Assembly: GCA_017513965.1 (NCBI GenBank)
Contig: JAFWMI010000061.1
Location: forward strand, 1 to 36,313
DNA length: 36,313 nucleotides
From: Atopobiaceae bacterium
GTDB lineage: Bacteria; Actinomycetota; Coriobacteriia; Coriobacteriales; Atopobiaceae
Direction: 5' to 3'
Numbering within the stretch: the stretch's first letter is position 1; every line of letters starts with the position of its first letter. A program made the translations under genes and the position numbers. The notes under the pieces are model-generated. The model was not told where the DNA came from and searched no databases. It saw only the letters and a list, made by a program, of their open reading frames with translations. Below are positions 8,590-17,729 of the stretch, piece by piece.

Positions 8590-9588
8590 ATGGACGATGT
8601 CTGGGAAGACCATTACAGAGAACCGACCGAAGACGAGCGATCTGCACGCAGGGCACTCGCGCTCGCCATCGCACTCATTAATACCGACATCCCGCTTACC
8701 ACCACTGAGGTTAGGCGAGACCTATACCCATCCATTAGCGACGAGGCCTTCCGAAAGTCATTCTCGCGTGATCGCACGAGGCTCGCGGCCTGCGGGCTCG
8801 TTGTTCAACGCCTTGGCAAACGAGACGGAGAGGCAATCTGGGGCATCGATGAGGAGCGTTCGTTCGTAAGGGAAAACCATCTGACTCCAGAGGATTCGCT
8901 CACCCTCGATTGCCTCTTGTTCCCCCTTGCCGCCGACCCAACGTTTCCGTTCGCGCGTGACCTGAGGTTGGCACTCATAAAGGTGGATCGTTCATTCGAT
9001 GGCTCTTCTTCTGTGACGATGCCGCGTGAGGCACGTAAGCGGAACAATAACCTGTCGCGCATAGAGGATTGCATGATGCGCCGCCATGCCGCACAGATTT
9101 CCTACGAGCGTGCCGACAAAACCAAAGTCGAGCGCACGATACTGCCCTACGGCCTCTTTCCGCTTTACAACAGAACCTACTTGGTTGCAGCTCAACTGAG
9201 GGAAGGACACTCAATACCCGATGAGCCACATACCTATTTAGTTGACCGAGTTCAGTCGTTCCGTGAGCTCCCGCGTATATCGTATGAGGTTCCCGCAGAC
9301 TTTGACGTGCGCGACTACGTACTCTTTCCCTTTCAGATTGGTCCCACGCGCTACGAGGCACACATGCACGTGCCACCCGCCCGAAGAAAAGACATTCAGT
9401 CAAGGCTCATGGACCGCGTTTCTTGGGCATGGGATGGTGATGATCTGCAACTCGGCGTGGCCGTGAGCGATGAGGAAGTAGCCGTGGCATGGTGCATAGC
9501 CGAAGGTCTTGTGCCCCTCAGCCCAGAATCCCTGGTGAATGCCTGGCACACACGTCTTGAGTCGACCCTAGGGAGGTTTTCCTCATGA
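8590..9588 (+). CDS. WYL-domain transcriptional regulator (PafB/PafC-type, first of pair)
   Basis: This 332-residue protein has an N-terminal helix-turn-helix region (about residues 20-85) and a WYL-like domain (about 150-250, centred on RTYLVAAQ) followed by a WCX-like C-terminal part. WYL proteins are ligand-responsive DNA-binding regulators. In actinobacteria an adjacent pair, PafB and PafC, activates the mycobacterial DNA-damage response. The ATG at 8590 is chosen because GGAG lies 6 bases upstream; an ATG at 8554 has no ribosome site. The stop overlaps the next gene's start in ATGA, which implies translational coupling. It is divergent from the M28-like gene across about 197 bases with no clear promoter. 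Confidence 0.8.
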   Translation: MDDVWEDHYREPTEDERSARRALALAIALINTDIPLTTTEVRRDLYPSISDEAFRKSFSRDRTRLAACGLVVQRLGKRDGEAIWGIDEERSFVRENHLTPEDSLTLDCLLFPLAADPTFPFARDLRLALIKVDRSFDGSSSVTMPREARKRNNNLSRIEDCMMRRHAAQISYERADKTKVERTILPYGLFPLYNRTYLVAAQLREGHSIPDEPHTYLVDRVQSFRELPRISYEVPADFDVRDYVLFPFQIGPTRYEAHMHVPPARRKDIQSRLMDRVSWAWDGDDLQLGVAVSDEEVAVAWCIAEGLVPLSPESLVNAWHTRLESTLGRFSS

Positions 9589-10514
9589 GCGTTCGTTCAC
9601 AACGCGCGGGACGCAAGGACAGCACCGAACGCATGAGGGAGCTTGTTGCTCTGTTGGGTTCCTTGAGCCATACGGGTGACGCCGTAACCATCGACGCCAT
9701 CTCTTCCCGCATGGGCATCAGTCACGAGGATGCCTCAACTATGATGGACATAGTTTGTCAGGCATCCGGAGAGGAGAGCTCCGGTCTTCTCATCTCCGCC
9801 AATGACGACATGACCGAGTTTACCCTCCAGTACCCAGATGTGCATGGACGTCCCATTCGCCTCACCGCAGCCGAGACGGTGGCGGTAACGCATGCCCTCG
9901 ATCTTGTGGGTATTGCTCCAGACGATGAGATTCGCGTTCGTTTGAAAACGGCATTCACGTCCCCAGAGATAGAGGAGCGGGATGTACGACATGCGCTCGG
10001 CGACAGAATCAGCGCTCCATCAAACTCCCTCTACTTGTGCGCACGCGCCCAGGCCGAGCAGTTTTCGTTGTCGTTCTTGTATTTGGGGCTAAGAGACAAG
10101 CAGCCCCGGCCTCGATGCGTGGCCGTGGACAAGATCCTGTCCCGTGACGGTGCCTGGTACGTGGAAGCGCAAGACCTCGACATCTGCCAGCAGCGGACGT
10201 TTAGAATCGATCGCATGTCCAACGTAAGGCTGGACAGCCCGCTGGAGAATACCGTCGCACCAAAGGGACGTGATCAAGGTGGCAGGATTGTTCGTATTAT
10301 ATTCAACAATGAGTTGTGCCTCAATGTATTTGAATGGCCCGGGCTGGTAATACAGTCACGTAAAAATGGCCAAATACGTGGGGAAATACCGTATTATGGC
10401 GAAGGAAACGACTGGTTAATACGTCGCCTCGCCGCCTGCGGAGGCGACGTCGTGGTTGAGGACGATCGTATTAGCCAGCTCGTACGGGAATACATCGCTC
10501 GTCAATTGTCGTAA
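9585..10514 (+). CDS. WYL-domain transcriptional regulator (PafB/PafC-type, second of pair)
   Basis: This 309-residue protein shares the layout of the preceding one: an N-terminal winged-helix-like region (about 12-85), a linker, and a WYL domain with AWYVEAQD near residue 190. A C-terminal WCX-like region follows. Its ATG lies in a 4-base overlap with the upstream gene, and AGGGAGG precedes it. The two proteins probably work as a heterodimer, as described for PafBC. The gene ends 29 bases from the convergent helicase gene, and only a weak 4-bp hairpin lies between them. Confidence 0.8.
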   Translation: MSVRSQRAGRKDSTERMRELVALLGSLSHTGDAVTIDAISSRMGISHEDASTMMDIVCQASGEESSGLLISANDDMTEFTLQYPDVHGRPIRLTAAETVAVTHALDLVGIAPDDEIRVRLKTAFTSPEIEERDVRHALGDRISAPSNSLYLCARAQAEQFSLSFLYLGLRDKQPRPRCVAVDKILSRDGAWYVEAQDLDICQQRTFRIDRMSNVRLDSPLENTVAPKGRDQGGRIVRIIFNNELCLNVFEWPGLVIQSRKNGQIRGEIPYYGEGNDWLIRRLAACGGDVVVEDDRISQLVREYIARQLS

Positions 10515-10543
10515 TACAGTAGTTCTGTATGTATTCTCTTGTC

Positions 10544-13486
10544 TTACCTTTTGTGTGACCCTTGCCACATGCTGATGTATCGTCCAACGTTTGCGCGCTC
10601 CAAGGTAATACAGTTGTGCGACGGTAATGCGTTCACAAAGGTCCTGCCATAGCGTTTGGTCACAAGCCTTGAGTCGGCTAGCACTAGAATGCCGGTATCG
10701 GTAGACGAGCGTATTAGGCGACCTGCCGCCTGCTTCACCGAAAGAACCGCCTCCGGAAGGGAATACCTCCACCAGGCCCGTGGCTCACGTACGTCGCGTT
10801 CGCGAACTAGCGGATCATGTGGACTTGCAAAGGGAAGCTTGGGGATCACCACACACCTGAGCGTATCACCCGTTGCGTCAAAGCCCTCCCAGAACGACTT
10901 GAGGGCAAAGAGCGATACGCTCTCCTCTGCCATAAACCGCTCGCGCAATCTACGAGGTGACGCACCTCGCTCTTGACACAACAGCTTGAGACCATGAGTC
11001 GACAATCGTGGTTGCAGTGACCTAAACACCTGTTCCATCTCTCGCCGATTCGTAAACAACGTAAGTACGGAGCCACCCATACGAGTATGTATGTCAAACA
11101 ACAGCTGCTCGAGCTCAGAAAGATAGGCCCGATCGTTTGGGGCGGGCATATCTCGCACCAAGACGGCAGACATGTGCGAGTCGTAATCGAAGCTACTGTC
11201 TAATCGAACGTGCTTGTGTTGCGTGCTTTCGAGCCTGTCGAATCCTACCGCATGCTCAAAGTGCTCAAAGCTTTCACCCACCGCAATGGTCGCAGACGTA
11301 TATACCAATCCGGATAGCTCCGGATACCAACGTTGCGAAAGGTCTGCACCCACGTCGAGCTTCTCGGCCGCAAGGCGCTCACGCCCACGACGTTTGGCTG
11401 ATTTGAATAGTTCCGCAGAATACACGTACGACGAATCTGGTTCGAGCACGATAATACGCAATGCATTACTCAACTCATGCACGCGACGGACAAGATCCGC
11501 AAGCTCCGCTGCCATCACTGCCGATTCGGGTACGAGCGCATCGTGTGCGGCGCTCAATTGCTTTTCTACCTCATCAAGAGAGGCAGCCAGCGTGGAGCCA
11601 ATCGATTCCAATGTCGCCCATTCTTCACTGGCGCGGATATGCTCATCCACCCAAAGCGTAACGCTTTCGTATCCGCCACCATGTGGCGCAAGCGTCGCAA
11701 GTCCATGCAACGACGTTAGGAAGTCGGCTGACAGAACGGAGGCACGTTGGACCGCAGCTGCCGCCTTTACCATAAGGCCTGAAACGAGCGTTGATGCATC
11801 AAGCTTTCCAGCTTGAGTAATAATACTGTGTATTATACCTGTATCAATGCCCCCTAGCTGGGCAAATACAGATGTAGTTGCTTCTGAAGACAACTCGTAT
11901 GCCCATTGTCTTCTTGCTTCCTGTTCAAATCCATGGGCCTCGTCCACCACCCAGTGTCGTATGGGCGGCAGTATGGCATTGTCGAGCGCAATGTCTCTGA
12001 GCAGGAGTGCATGGTTGGTTACCACCACATCCGAGCAAGCTGCCCTACGTCGCGCGCCATGCACCATGCATTCATGTGGAAAGAACGGGCAGCGTGAGCG
12101 CAAGCATTCAGAGGAGCGGGTGGTGAGCATATCTCTGGGCACTGCGCGCCACCGTATGCCGAGGGCATCCAGGTCCCCTTCGGGCATCTGAGCTGCATAC
12201 GCCGAAACAACTGCCATGGCGGTAAGCATGTCTTCCGCCGACTCATATTCCGCATCGGGGGCCTCAAACCCCCTGTTTGCTGGAAGCTCGCGCACCATCG
12301 CAAGCTCAAGACGCCTCAAACACGGATAGTGGTCGTATCCCTTTATGCTGCAAAAAGAGACGCCATTTGGGAGCACTGCAGAGAGGGCAGGTAGCTCATG
12401 CGAAATCAGCTGGTCCGTAAGTGCATTCGTTTTTGTAGCCACGCCAACCGTTATCCCGTTCTGCTGGGCAAACAGAATCTCTGGAACAAGATAGGCCATC
12501 GACTTGCCCACGCCCGTTCCCGCCTCAATGGCACGAAACGACCCTTCCTCCAGGGAGTCGCGCACTTCCTGGGACATTGCGATCTGTTCGGGACGACGCT
12601 CGTACGACTCATACATGCGAGTCACGGTACCCTCAGGGCCAAACGCCTCATCAATCTGTCCCTGCGTGGGAACATCAACGTCGCCTGCAAGCTCAAAGTA
12701 GTCGGACCGCCGCTGCTCGTCTCGACGCGCAACAAGTTCGCGCCGTATGTCTCGAAGCGAGAACGAGGCGCCGTACCATTCCCTGGCGACATGTCCCAAA
12801 ATGGGTCGCAGTGACCATGGCATATCCTCGTGCATGCCCGCAAGCCTGTCCAGCAAGCCGGCGGGGAGGTCCGAGAGGCCGAGTAGCAGAATGCGCCATA
12901 TGCCGCAAAGGGCATCCACGTCGTCCATAGCCCTGTGCGTTACCGCATCGCACCCAAACGCCTCTGCCATATCTGCCAGTCTGTGTGACTTGAGGCAAGG
13001 CAGTGCGACGCGAGAGAGCGAGAGCGAGTCTATCCATACGTCCGTGACGTCGCGCCCGCCATCCACACGCTCTATAAAGGAGCGGTCGAACATGGCGTTG
13101 TGAGCGACGACCGGTTGGCCAGCGACAAAGTCGACCAAAGCGGCAACGGCCTCTATAGGTGAGGGAGCATCCATAACGTCCAAGTCTTGGATCCCCGTGA
13201 GCTCCTTGATCTCTTGCGGAATCGGCCCGGTAGGATGTACAAACGTCTGAAAACGCTCTACGACTTCTCGTCCCGATATTCGTGCCGCCGCTATCTCTAT
13301 GAGCTCGTTCTTTCTAAACGAGAAGCCCGTCGTCTCGGTATCGAGCATAACGACGTCCTCTTCCAAGAGCCCAAACGAGGTTTCCTCGGCACGCCTTGCA
13401 AGGGTGAGATACTGATGGCGCACCCGTTCTGGCGTGCCTGGCAACATGAGGCTGGTCAGCCGCTCCTGAGCCTTGTTGGGATGCAC
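10544..13486 (-). CDS. dinG: DinG-family helicase with N-terminal DnaQ-like exonuclease
   Basis: This 980-residue fusion is predicted to act in DNA repair. Residues 45-200 form a DEDD 3'-5' exonuclease: DTETTGF (Asp49, Glu51), HNAMFD (Asp134) and HRAMDD (His184, Asp188). From about residue 300 it is an XPD/DinG superfamily 2 helicase, with Walker A AGTGVGKS (about 322-329) and a DEAH box (VVDEAHGFE). Four cysteines between these motifs (YPC, SSEC, SRC, HEC) match a 4Fe-4S cluster as in E. coli DinG. The start is GTG at 13486, 3 bases past the ddl stop, so it is probably cotranscribed with ddl. It converges on the WYL regulator pair. Confidence 0.88.
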   Translation of the reverse strand: MHPNKAQERLTSLMLPGTPERVRHQYLTLARRAEETSFGLLEEDVVMLDTETTGFSFRKNELIEIAAARISGREVVERFQTFVHPTGPIPQEIKELTGIQDLDVMDAPSPIEAVAALVDFVAGQPVVAHNAMFDRSFIERVDGGRDVTDVWIDSLSLSRVALPCLKSHRLADMAEAFGCDAVTHRAMDDVDALCGIWRILLLGLSDLPAGLLDRLAGMHEDMPWSLRPILGHVAREWYGASFSLRDIRRELVARRDEQRRSDYFELAGDVDVPTQGQIDEAFGPEGTVTRMYESYERRPEQIAMSQEVRDSLEEGSFRAIEAGTGVGKSMAYLVPEILFAQQNGITVGVATKTNALTDQLISHELPALSAVLPNGVSFCSIKGYDHYPCLRRLELAMVRELPANRGFEAPDAEYESAEDMLTAMAVVSAYAAQMPEGDLDALGIRWRAVPRDMLTTRSSECLRSRCPFFPHECMVHGARRRAACSDVVVTNHALLLRDIALDNAILPPIRHWVVDEAHGFEQEARRQWAYELSSEATTSVFAQLGGIDTGIIHSIITQAGKLDASTLVSGLMVKAAAAVQRASVLSADFLTSLHGLATLAPHGGGYESVTLWVDEHIRASEEWATLESIGSTLAASLDEVEKQLSAAHDALVPESAVMAAELADLVRRVHELSNALRIIVLEPDSSYVYSAELFKSAKRRGRERLAAEKLDVGADLSQRWYPELSGLVYTSATIAVGESFEHFEHAVGFDRLESTQHKHVRLDSSFDYDSHMSAVLVRDMPAPNDRAYLSELEQLLFDIHTRMGGSVLTLFTNRREMEQVFRSLQPRLSTHGLKLLCQERGASPRRLRERFMAEESVSLFALKSFWEGFDATGDTLRCVVIPKLPFASPHDPLVRERDVREPRAWWRYSLPEAVLSVKQAAGRLIRSSTDTGILVLADSRLVTKRYGRTFVNALPSHNCITLERANVGRYISMWQGSHKR

Positions 13487-13489
13487 GAA

Positions 13490-14446
13490 CTACCTCACAC
13501 CCTCAAGCGCAAGCTCCACAAAGCGCTTGCAGAGCTCCGGGAACGCGATTCCCTCATGGCGAGCAGAGTCTGGCAACAGGCTTGCGGAGGTCATGCCTGG
13601 TATGGTGTTGGTCTCCAAGATCACTGGCGTGCCGTCGGGCGTAACTATAAAGTCACTACGCGAGCACCCACGGCAACCCAACGCAACATGGGCGCGAACG
13701 GCAAGCTCCTGGGCTTTTTGGTACACATCCGGCTCAAGACGGGCCGGCATAATGTGGTGCAACTCCGAAGGCTCGTACTTGACCTTGGCGTCATAGAATA
13801 CCGATCCGGTGTTAATCTCTACGATTGCAAGCGCCCGAGCATCCTCGTTGCCCAACACGGGCACGGTGATTTCTATTCCGTCAACAGCCTCTTCAACGAG
13901 CACGCGACCGCTCGTCTTGCGCGCGAGCTCGATGGCAGAACCCAAGTCCTCGCGGCGCTCCACACGGGAGATTCCAAAACTCGACCCGTTTCCCGCAGGC
14001 TTAACAAACAGGGGCAGACCAAGGGAGTCAACGATTTGCCCAATCGCCTCCTCACTGGGCACCCACGTTCGGTCGATGGTAATACCGGAGGCTATTGGTA
14101 TGCCCTCTCGCGCATACACGACCTTGGCAACATCCTTCTCCATGGACATGGAGGACGCCAAAACCCCAGAGAAGGTATAGGGCATGTGGAGAATCTCCAG
14201 GAGCCCCTGAATGCAACCATCCTCTCCGTACTTGCCGTGCATCGCCACAAAGGCGACGTCGTAACCCCCGTGAGAGATGGCATCTAAAAAGCCGTCGCTT
14301 GCTATGTCAAGCAAATCAACCTGGTCGAAGCCCGCCTCTCTCAACGCATCACTCACCTCGCGAGCAGACGAGAGCGAGATCTCGCGTTCGTCGGACCAGC
14401 CACCGGCCAATACGGCAACCTTGCATGCGGTTACGTCTTTCATCAT
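13490..14446 (-). CDS. ddl: D-alanine--D-alanine ligase
   Basis: This is the ATP-grasp enzyme that joins two D-Ala residues for peptidoglycan precursors in the cytoplasm. The 318-residue length is typical. Visible motifs are LAGGWSDEREISLSS near the N terminus, HGKYGEDGCIQGLLE (ligand-binding loop), FVKPAGNGSSFGI (ATP-grasp loop) and a C-terminal region ending in ILETNTIPGMT, which provides Mg ligands. The start is the first ATG of an ATGATG pair at 14446, preceded by AAGGGGAAAG. A longer upstream reading frame (to 14596) would overlap the divergent rlmN start and lacks a ribosome site. The helicase gene follows after 3 bases. Confidence 0.95.
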   Translation of the reverse strand: MMKDVTACKVAVLAGGWSDEREISLSSAREVSDALREAGFDQVDLLDIASDGFLDAISHGGYDVAFVAMHGKYGEDGCIQGLLEILHMPYTFSGVLASSMSMEKDVAKVVYAREGIPIASGITIDRTWVPSEEAIGQIVDSLGLPLFVKPAGNGSSFGISRVERREDLGSAIELARKTSGRVLVEEAVDGIEITVPVLGNEDARALAIVEINTGSVFYDAKVKYEPSELHHIMPARLEPDVYQKAQELAVRAHVALGCRGCSRSDFIVTPDGTPVILETNTIPGMTSASLLPDSARHEGIAFPELCKRFVELALEGVR

Positions 14447-14569
14447 GTTCTTTCCCCTTGCATCACGAGTCAACCAACGTGCTGAGTTAGACTCATGTTG
14501 TTTCATCACAGTCCAACATTCGAGGATACTTCCTCCAGCACGTTCGGACGACGACAGGGAGAAAATAAC

Positions 14570-15616
14570 ATGCAGCCTCAAGATGTATCGCAGCAAACAC
14601 GCGACCTCAGAGACATGAGCACCGCAGAGATTGCTGAGCTTGTAGCCGAGCTCGGGCAGCCTTCGTTTCGCACCAAGCAGATCGTTTCGTGGGTTTGGGA
14701 GAAGAACGTCTCGTCCTTCGACGAGATGACCAATCTGCCCAAGTCCCTACGCACGGCACTCGCGGAGCGCTGTCACCTTGGTGCGGTAGATGAAGCCGCT
14801 TGCCAACGGTCCAAGGACGGTAGCCGCAAGTATCTCGTGCGCTTTGAGGACGGCACCTCCGTTGAATGCGTGGGCATGCCCTCGGGCTCACGTCTTACCG
14901 TATGCGCATCCACGCAGGCTGGTTGCGGGATGAAGTGCTCTTTTTGCGCCACCGGAGCTGCCGGACTCACACGATCGCTCAGCGCTTCCGAGATATATCA
15001 ACAGGTAATACATGTGCGTGACGATTTTGACATGCGTATTACCGGTGTAGTAATGATGGGACAAGGTGAGCCGTTCGCCAACTACGACGCCACGCTCGCC
15101 GCGCTCAGGCGCCTCAACGACCCCAACGGTCTTGGCATTGGAGCGAGGCATCTCACCGTTTCTACCTGCGGTATTATCCCCATGATTACGCGATTCTCGC
15201 GTGAGCCCGAGCAGTTTACCCTTGCCGTGTCCCTGCATTCGGCCGTGCAACGCACTCGCGATGCCCTCATGCCTGGCGTGCGACGCTATTCGCTCCTGCG
15301 CCTCTACGATGCCATGGGCGAGTATGCCGATCGCACGGGAAGACGTCCCACCTATGAGTATGCGCTCATCAAGGGCGTAAACGACACGGACGAGGAGCTC
15401 ACGTACCTCTGCGACTTTTGCAGAGACACGCTCTGCCACGTCAATCTCATTCAGCTCAATGACGTGGCTGGTTCGCGCTTTCGCCCCTCGTCTCCCGAGC
15501 GGGCTAACGACTTCGTACGTCGATTGGCCTCGGTGGGCGTCGAGGCAACCATCCGTCGATCTCGTGGAGCAGACATAGACGCAGCCTGTGGGCAACTCAA
15601 ACAACGTTTCACGTGA
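14570..15616 (+). CDS. rlmN: 23S rRNA (adenine-2503-C2)-methyltransferase / dual-specificity RlmN
   Basis: This 348-residue radical-SAM enzyme methylates C2 of A2503 in 23S rRNA; E. coli RlmN also modifies A37 in some tRNAs. The 4Fe-4S motif is CGMKCSFC (CxxxCxxC), with a GEPFAN glycine-rich motif after it and family segments such as LAVSLHSA. The start is the ATG at 14570, preceded by AGGGAG at 8-base spacing; an ATG at 14495 lacks such a site. It is divergent from ddl, sharing a 123-base spacer. Its stop codon lies inside a parS-like palindrome. Confidence 0.95.
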   Translation: MQPQDVSQQTRDLRDMSTAEIAELVAELGQPSFRTKQIVSWVWEKNVSSFDEMTNLPKSLRTALAERCHLGAVDEAACQRSKDGSRKYLVRFEDGTSVECVGMPSGSRLTVCASTQAGCGMKCSFCATGAAGLTRSLSASEIYQQVIHVRDDFDMRITGVVMMGQGEPFANYDATLAALRRLNDPNGLGIGARHLTVSTCGIIPMITRFSREPEQFTLAVSLHSAVQRTRDALMPGVRRYSLLRLYDAMGEYADRTGRRPTYEYALIKGVNDTDEELTYLCDFCRDTLCHVNLIQLNDVAGSRFRPSSPERANDFVRRLASVGVEATIRRSRGADIDAACGQLKQRFT

Positions 15617-15620
15617 AACG
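15605..15620. promoter_or_regulatory. parS-like site overlapping the rlmN stop
   Basis: The sequence is CGTTTCACGTGAAACG, a fully palindromic 16-mer whose 14-base core matches parS. The TGA of rlmN (15614-15616) is part of the palindrome. It is about 370 bases from the 3' end of parB, the usual close location of a primary parS. Confidence 0.9.
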
Positions 15621-15683
15621 TCTGAGTTTTGGTGGACGACCATATGCACCGTCCGCCACCCCCCCATGTATGGTTCGTCATGA

Positions 15684-15721
15684 AGGGAGGGGCGTTCCTC
15701 AAAAATGGAACGCCCCTCCCT
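15684..15721. terminator. Bidirectional hairpin between rlmN and the parB operon
   Basis: A 15-bp perfect stem (15684-15698 with 15707-15721) encloses an 8-base loop. It lies between convergent genes (rlmN ends at 15616, the small membrane protein gene at 15743). Neither flank has a long U tract, as with the hairpin at 4567-4607. Confidence 0.75.
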
Positions 15722-15742
15722 CATCATGAACAACCCTTTTGG

Positions 15743-16000
15743 CTAGTAGCCCAAAGCCTCCCATTGCGCCTTGGTTGCCGCACGACTTGCCGCTGCGCGG
15801 GACTCTTCTTCGGCATGCGTGGGACCGTTGGACACGAAGGGCGCGACGCTGTCACTCACTTCCTGCGTCGCATCGCGTATGGTGTTGGAGGCCTCACGAA
15901 GGGCATCCTTTTGCTCGTCGTTAAGCACGTACCTATACAGAGCCGTAACGCCCACCACAATCAGCCCGGCGAGCAAAGCCACCTTCTCAAGCGTTTTCAT
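15743..16000 (-). CDS. Small single-pass membrane protein downstream of parB
   Basis: This 85-residue protein has one membrane helix near the N terminus (about residues 6-25), then a charged, Ala-rich, probably helical tail (about 29-75). I do not recognise a family. The start is ATG at 16000 with GGAGG close upstream. It overlaps the 3' end of parB by 14 bases, so it is probably translated from the parAB transcript. The position suggests a link to the partition or origin-anchoring machinery, but only synteny supports that. Confidence 0.7.
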   Translation of the reverse strand: MKTLEKVALLAGLIVVGVTALYRYVLNDEQKDALREASNTIRDATQEVSDSVAPFVSNGPTHAEEESRAAASRAATKAQWEALGY

Positions 16001-16862
16001 GCATACCTCCCACGATTCTCTCAACGAGCTGCTCAAGCTCGTCCTCATCTCCAAACTCGATTTCTATCTTATGCTTTCCACGTACCGTACGCACACTCAC
16101 CTTTGTCGCCAAGTTATTGCGAAGTTTTCTCGCAGCCCGCTTGTATGAATCGGGCGTCGGCGTACGGCGTGGCGGAGCGGAATTTTTGACAGAAAACAAC
16201 GGAGCGAGGATTTCTGTCTGACGAACCGATAGTCCTTCGTCAACCACCTTACGTGCCAACGCAACACGGCCGTCCTCTCCATCTACGACGAGGATGGCGC
16301 GGGCGTGTCCCGCAGAGAGCGCTCCCGTGCGAAGAAGCTCCTTTACCGCCTCTGGCAAGTCCAAAAGGCGCAGGGCATTGGATACGGTTGATCGTGACTT
16401 GGAGAGCATGGCGCCCACCTCAGCCTGCGTAAGACCGTTCTGGTCGATGAGCGCCTGATACCCCAGTGCCTCCTCGAGCGGGTTGAGGTCTGATCGCTGC
16501 AGGTTCTCTATGAGGGCGAGTTGCAGCAACTCCTCGTTGCTCACTTCGCGAACAAGAACAGGTACCCTATCCAACCCAGCCTTACGTGCGGCCTGATAGC
16601 GGCGCTCTCCCGCCACGATTTGATACGACCCCTCATGCTCTCGCACCACAATGGGTTGCAGTACCCCCTTCTGCCTGAGGGAATCCGCCAGTGACTCGAG
16701 TTCCTCCTCATCGAAGGTCTTACGCGGCTGGTCGGGGTTTGGCTTGATCTCGCTTAGGGAGACCTCACGCAGCGCGGAGCTTTCATCCGACGAGAGCACC
16801 TCTCCGGCGGTCTCGCCCAACAGCGCGCCCAGGCCGCGTCCCAAACCGGCATGCCTAGCCAT
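15987..16862 (-). CDS. parB: Chromosome partitioning protein ParB
   Basis: This 291-residue protein is the CTP-dependent DNA clamp that loads at parS and spreads. The order is an N-terminal LGRGLGALL segment (ParA-stimulating type), a ParB/Srx CTPase domain with NPDQPRKTF and GERRYQA (84-90), a helix-turn-helix (LTQAEVGAMLSKSRSTVSNA) and a C-terminal dimerisation domain. The family motif GERRxRA here has Gln for its last Arg. The ATG overlaps the parA stop by 8 bases, so the two are coupled. Four parS-like sites occur in the window. Confidence 0.95.
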   Translation of the reverse strand: MARHAGLGRGLGALLGETAGEVLSSDESSALREVSLSEIKPNPDQPRKTFDEEELESLADSLRQKGVLQPIVVREHEGSYQIVAGERRYQAARKAGLDRVPVLVREVSNEELLQLALIENLQRSDLNPLEEALGYQALIDQNGLTQAEVGAMLSKSRSTVSNALRLLDLPEAVKELLRTGALSAGHARAILVVDGEDGRVALARKVVDEGLSVRQTEILAPLFSVKNSAPPRRTPTPDSYKRAARKLRNNLATKVSVRTVRGKHKIEIEFGDEDELEQLVERIVGGMHENA

Positions 16863-17616
16863 TGCTTACCACTTCCTCGGCAAGCGCCACATACGCCTGT
16901 GCGCCCTTGCTCGACGGGTCATAGCGATTGATGGGTAGGCCGTGGCTTGGCGCCTCAGACAGCTTTACGTTTCGGGGGATGACCGTTTGGTACACCTTGT
17001 CGCCAAAGTAGTCCCTAACCTCCTGCACCACCTGTTTGGAAAGCGTAGTACGCACGTCGAACATCGTCATAACCACGCCAAAGATGCGCAGCTGCGGATT
17101 GAGACGCCCCTTCACCATGCGCATGGACTCAAGAAGCTTGGAGAGCCCCTCCAAGGCGTAGAACTCGCATTGAATGGGTATGAGGAGCGAGTCGGCTGCA
17201 ACCAATGCGTTTACGGTGAGCAATCCCAAAGATGGAGGGCAATCCACGAACACATAGTCGTAGTCTTCGCGAACCGGATCCACAACATAGCGGAGCACGC
17301 TCTCCCGCGCCATGACGCTCACGAGCTCAATCTCCGCTCCGGCGAGCTGAATGGTTGCCGGTGCAATTCGCGCGCCCTCAACGGGTGTGTCCACCACCAC
17401 GTCGGCAAGGGGCACGTTGTTCATGAGTACGTCGTATACGTCGTTGTTGAGCGAATCCTTGTCCACCCCAAAGCCGCTTGTTGCATTGCCCTGCGGATCG
17501 AAGTCGATTACCAGCACCCGCTTGCCAAGGTCAGCAAGCGAGGCGGCGAGGTTAATGGCAGTGGTGGACTTACCCACCCCGCCCTTTTGGTTGATGATTG
17601 CAACGACCTCCGCCAT
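16855..17616 (-). CDS. parA: Chromosome partitioning ATPase ParA (Soj)
   Basis: This 253-residue deviant Walker ATPase drives origin segregation with ParB and may influence DnaA, as Soj does in Bacillus. It shows KGGVGKSTT at residues 11-19 (deviant Walker A with signature Lys), DFDPQGN (Walker A') and VFVDCPPSLG (Walker B). The ATG is preceded by AAGGAG. A TAGAAT -10 candidate lies 36-41 bases upstream, without a good -35. An RNA hairpin at the end of rsmG separates it from the upstream operon. Confidence 0.95.
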   Translation of the reverse strand: MAEVVAIINQKGGVGKSTTAINLAASLADLGKRVLVIDFDPQGNATSGFGVDKDSLNNDVYDVLMNNVPLADVVVDTPVEGARIAPATIQLAGAEIELVSVMARESVLRYVVDPVREDYDYVFVDCPPSLGLLTVNALVAADSLLIPIQCEFYALEGLSKLLESMRMVKGRLNPQLRIFGVVMTMFDVRTTLSKQVVQEVRDYFGDKVYQTVIPRNVKLSEAPSHGLPINRYDPSSKGAQAYVALAEEVVSNG

Positions 17617-17692
17617 GAGGTCTCCTTCCCTACTACGATTATGGTGACGTTACATTCTAACAGCCCGACGGGACATCGGTTGCGACCGTGAG

Positions 17693-17729
17693 GCATCACC
17701 CTCGTGGCTATGTGCCAAGAGGGTGATGC
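17693..17729 (-). terminator. Hairpin at the end of the rpmH-rsmG operon
   Basis: An 11-bp stem (17693-17703 with 17719-17729) contains an inner 4-bp stem (17705-17708 with 17714-17717). It includes the rsmG stop codon. No U tract follows on the minus strand. It probably ends or stabilises the rpmH-to-rsmG transcript before parA. Confidence 0.6.
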
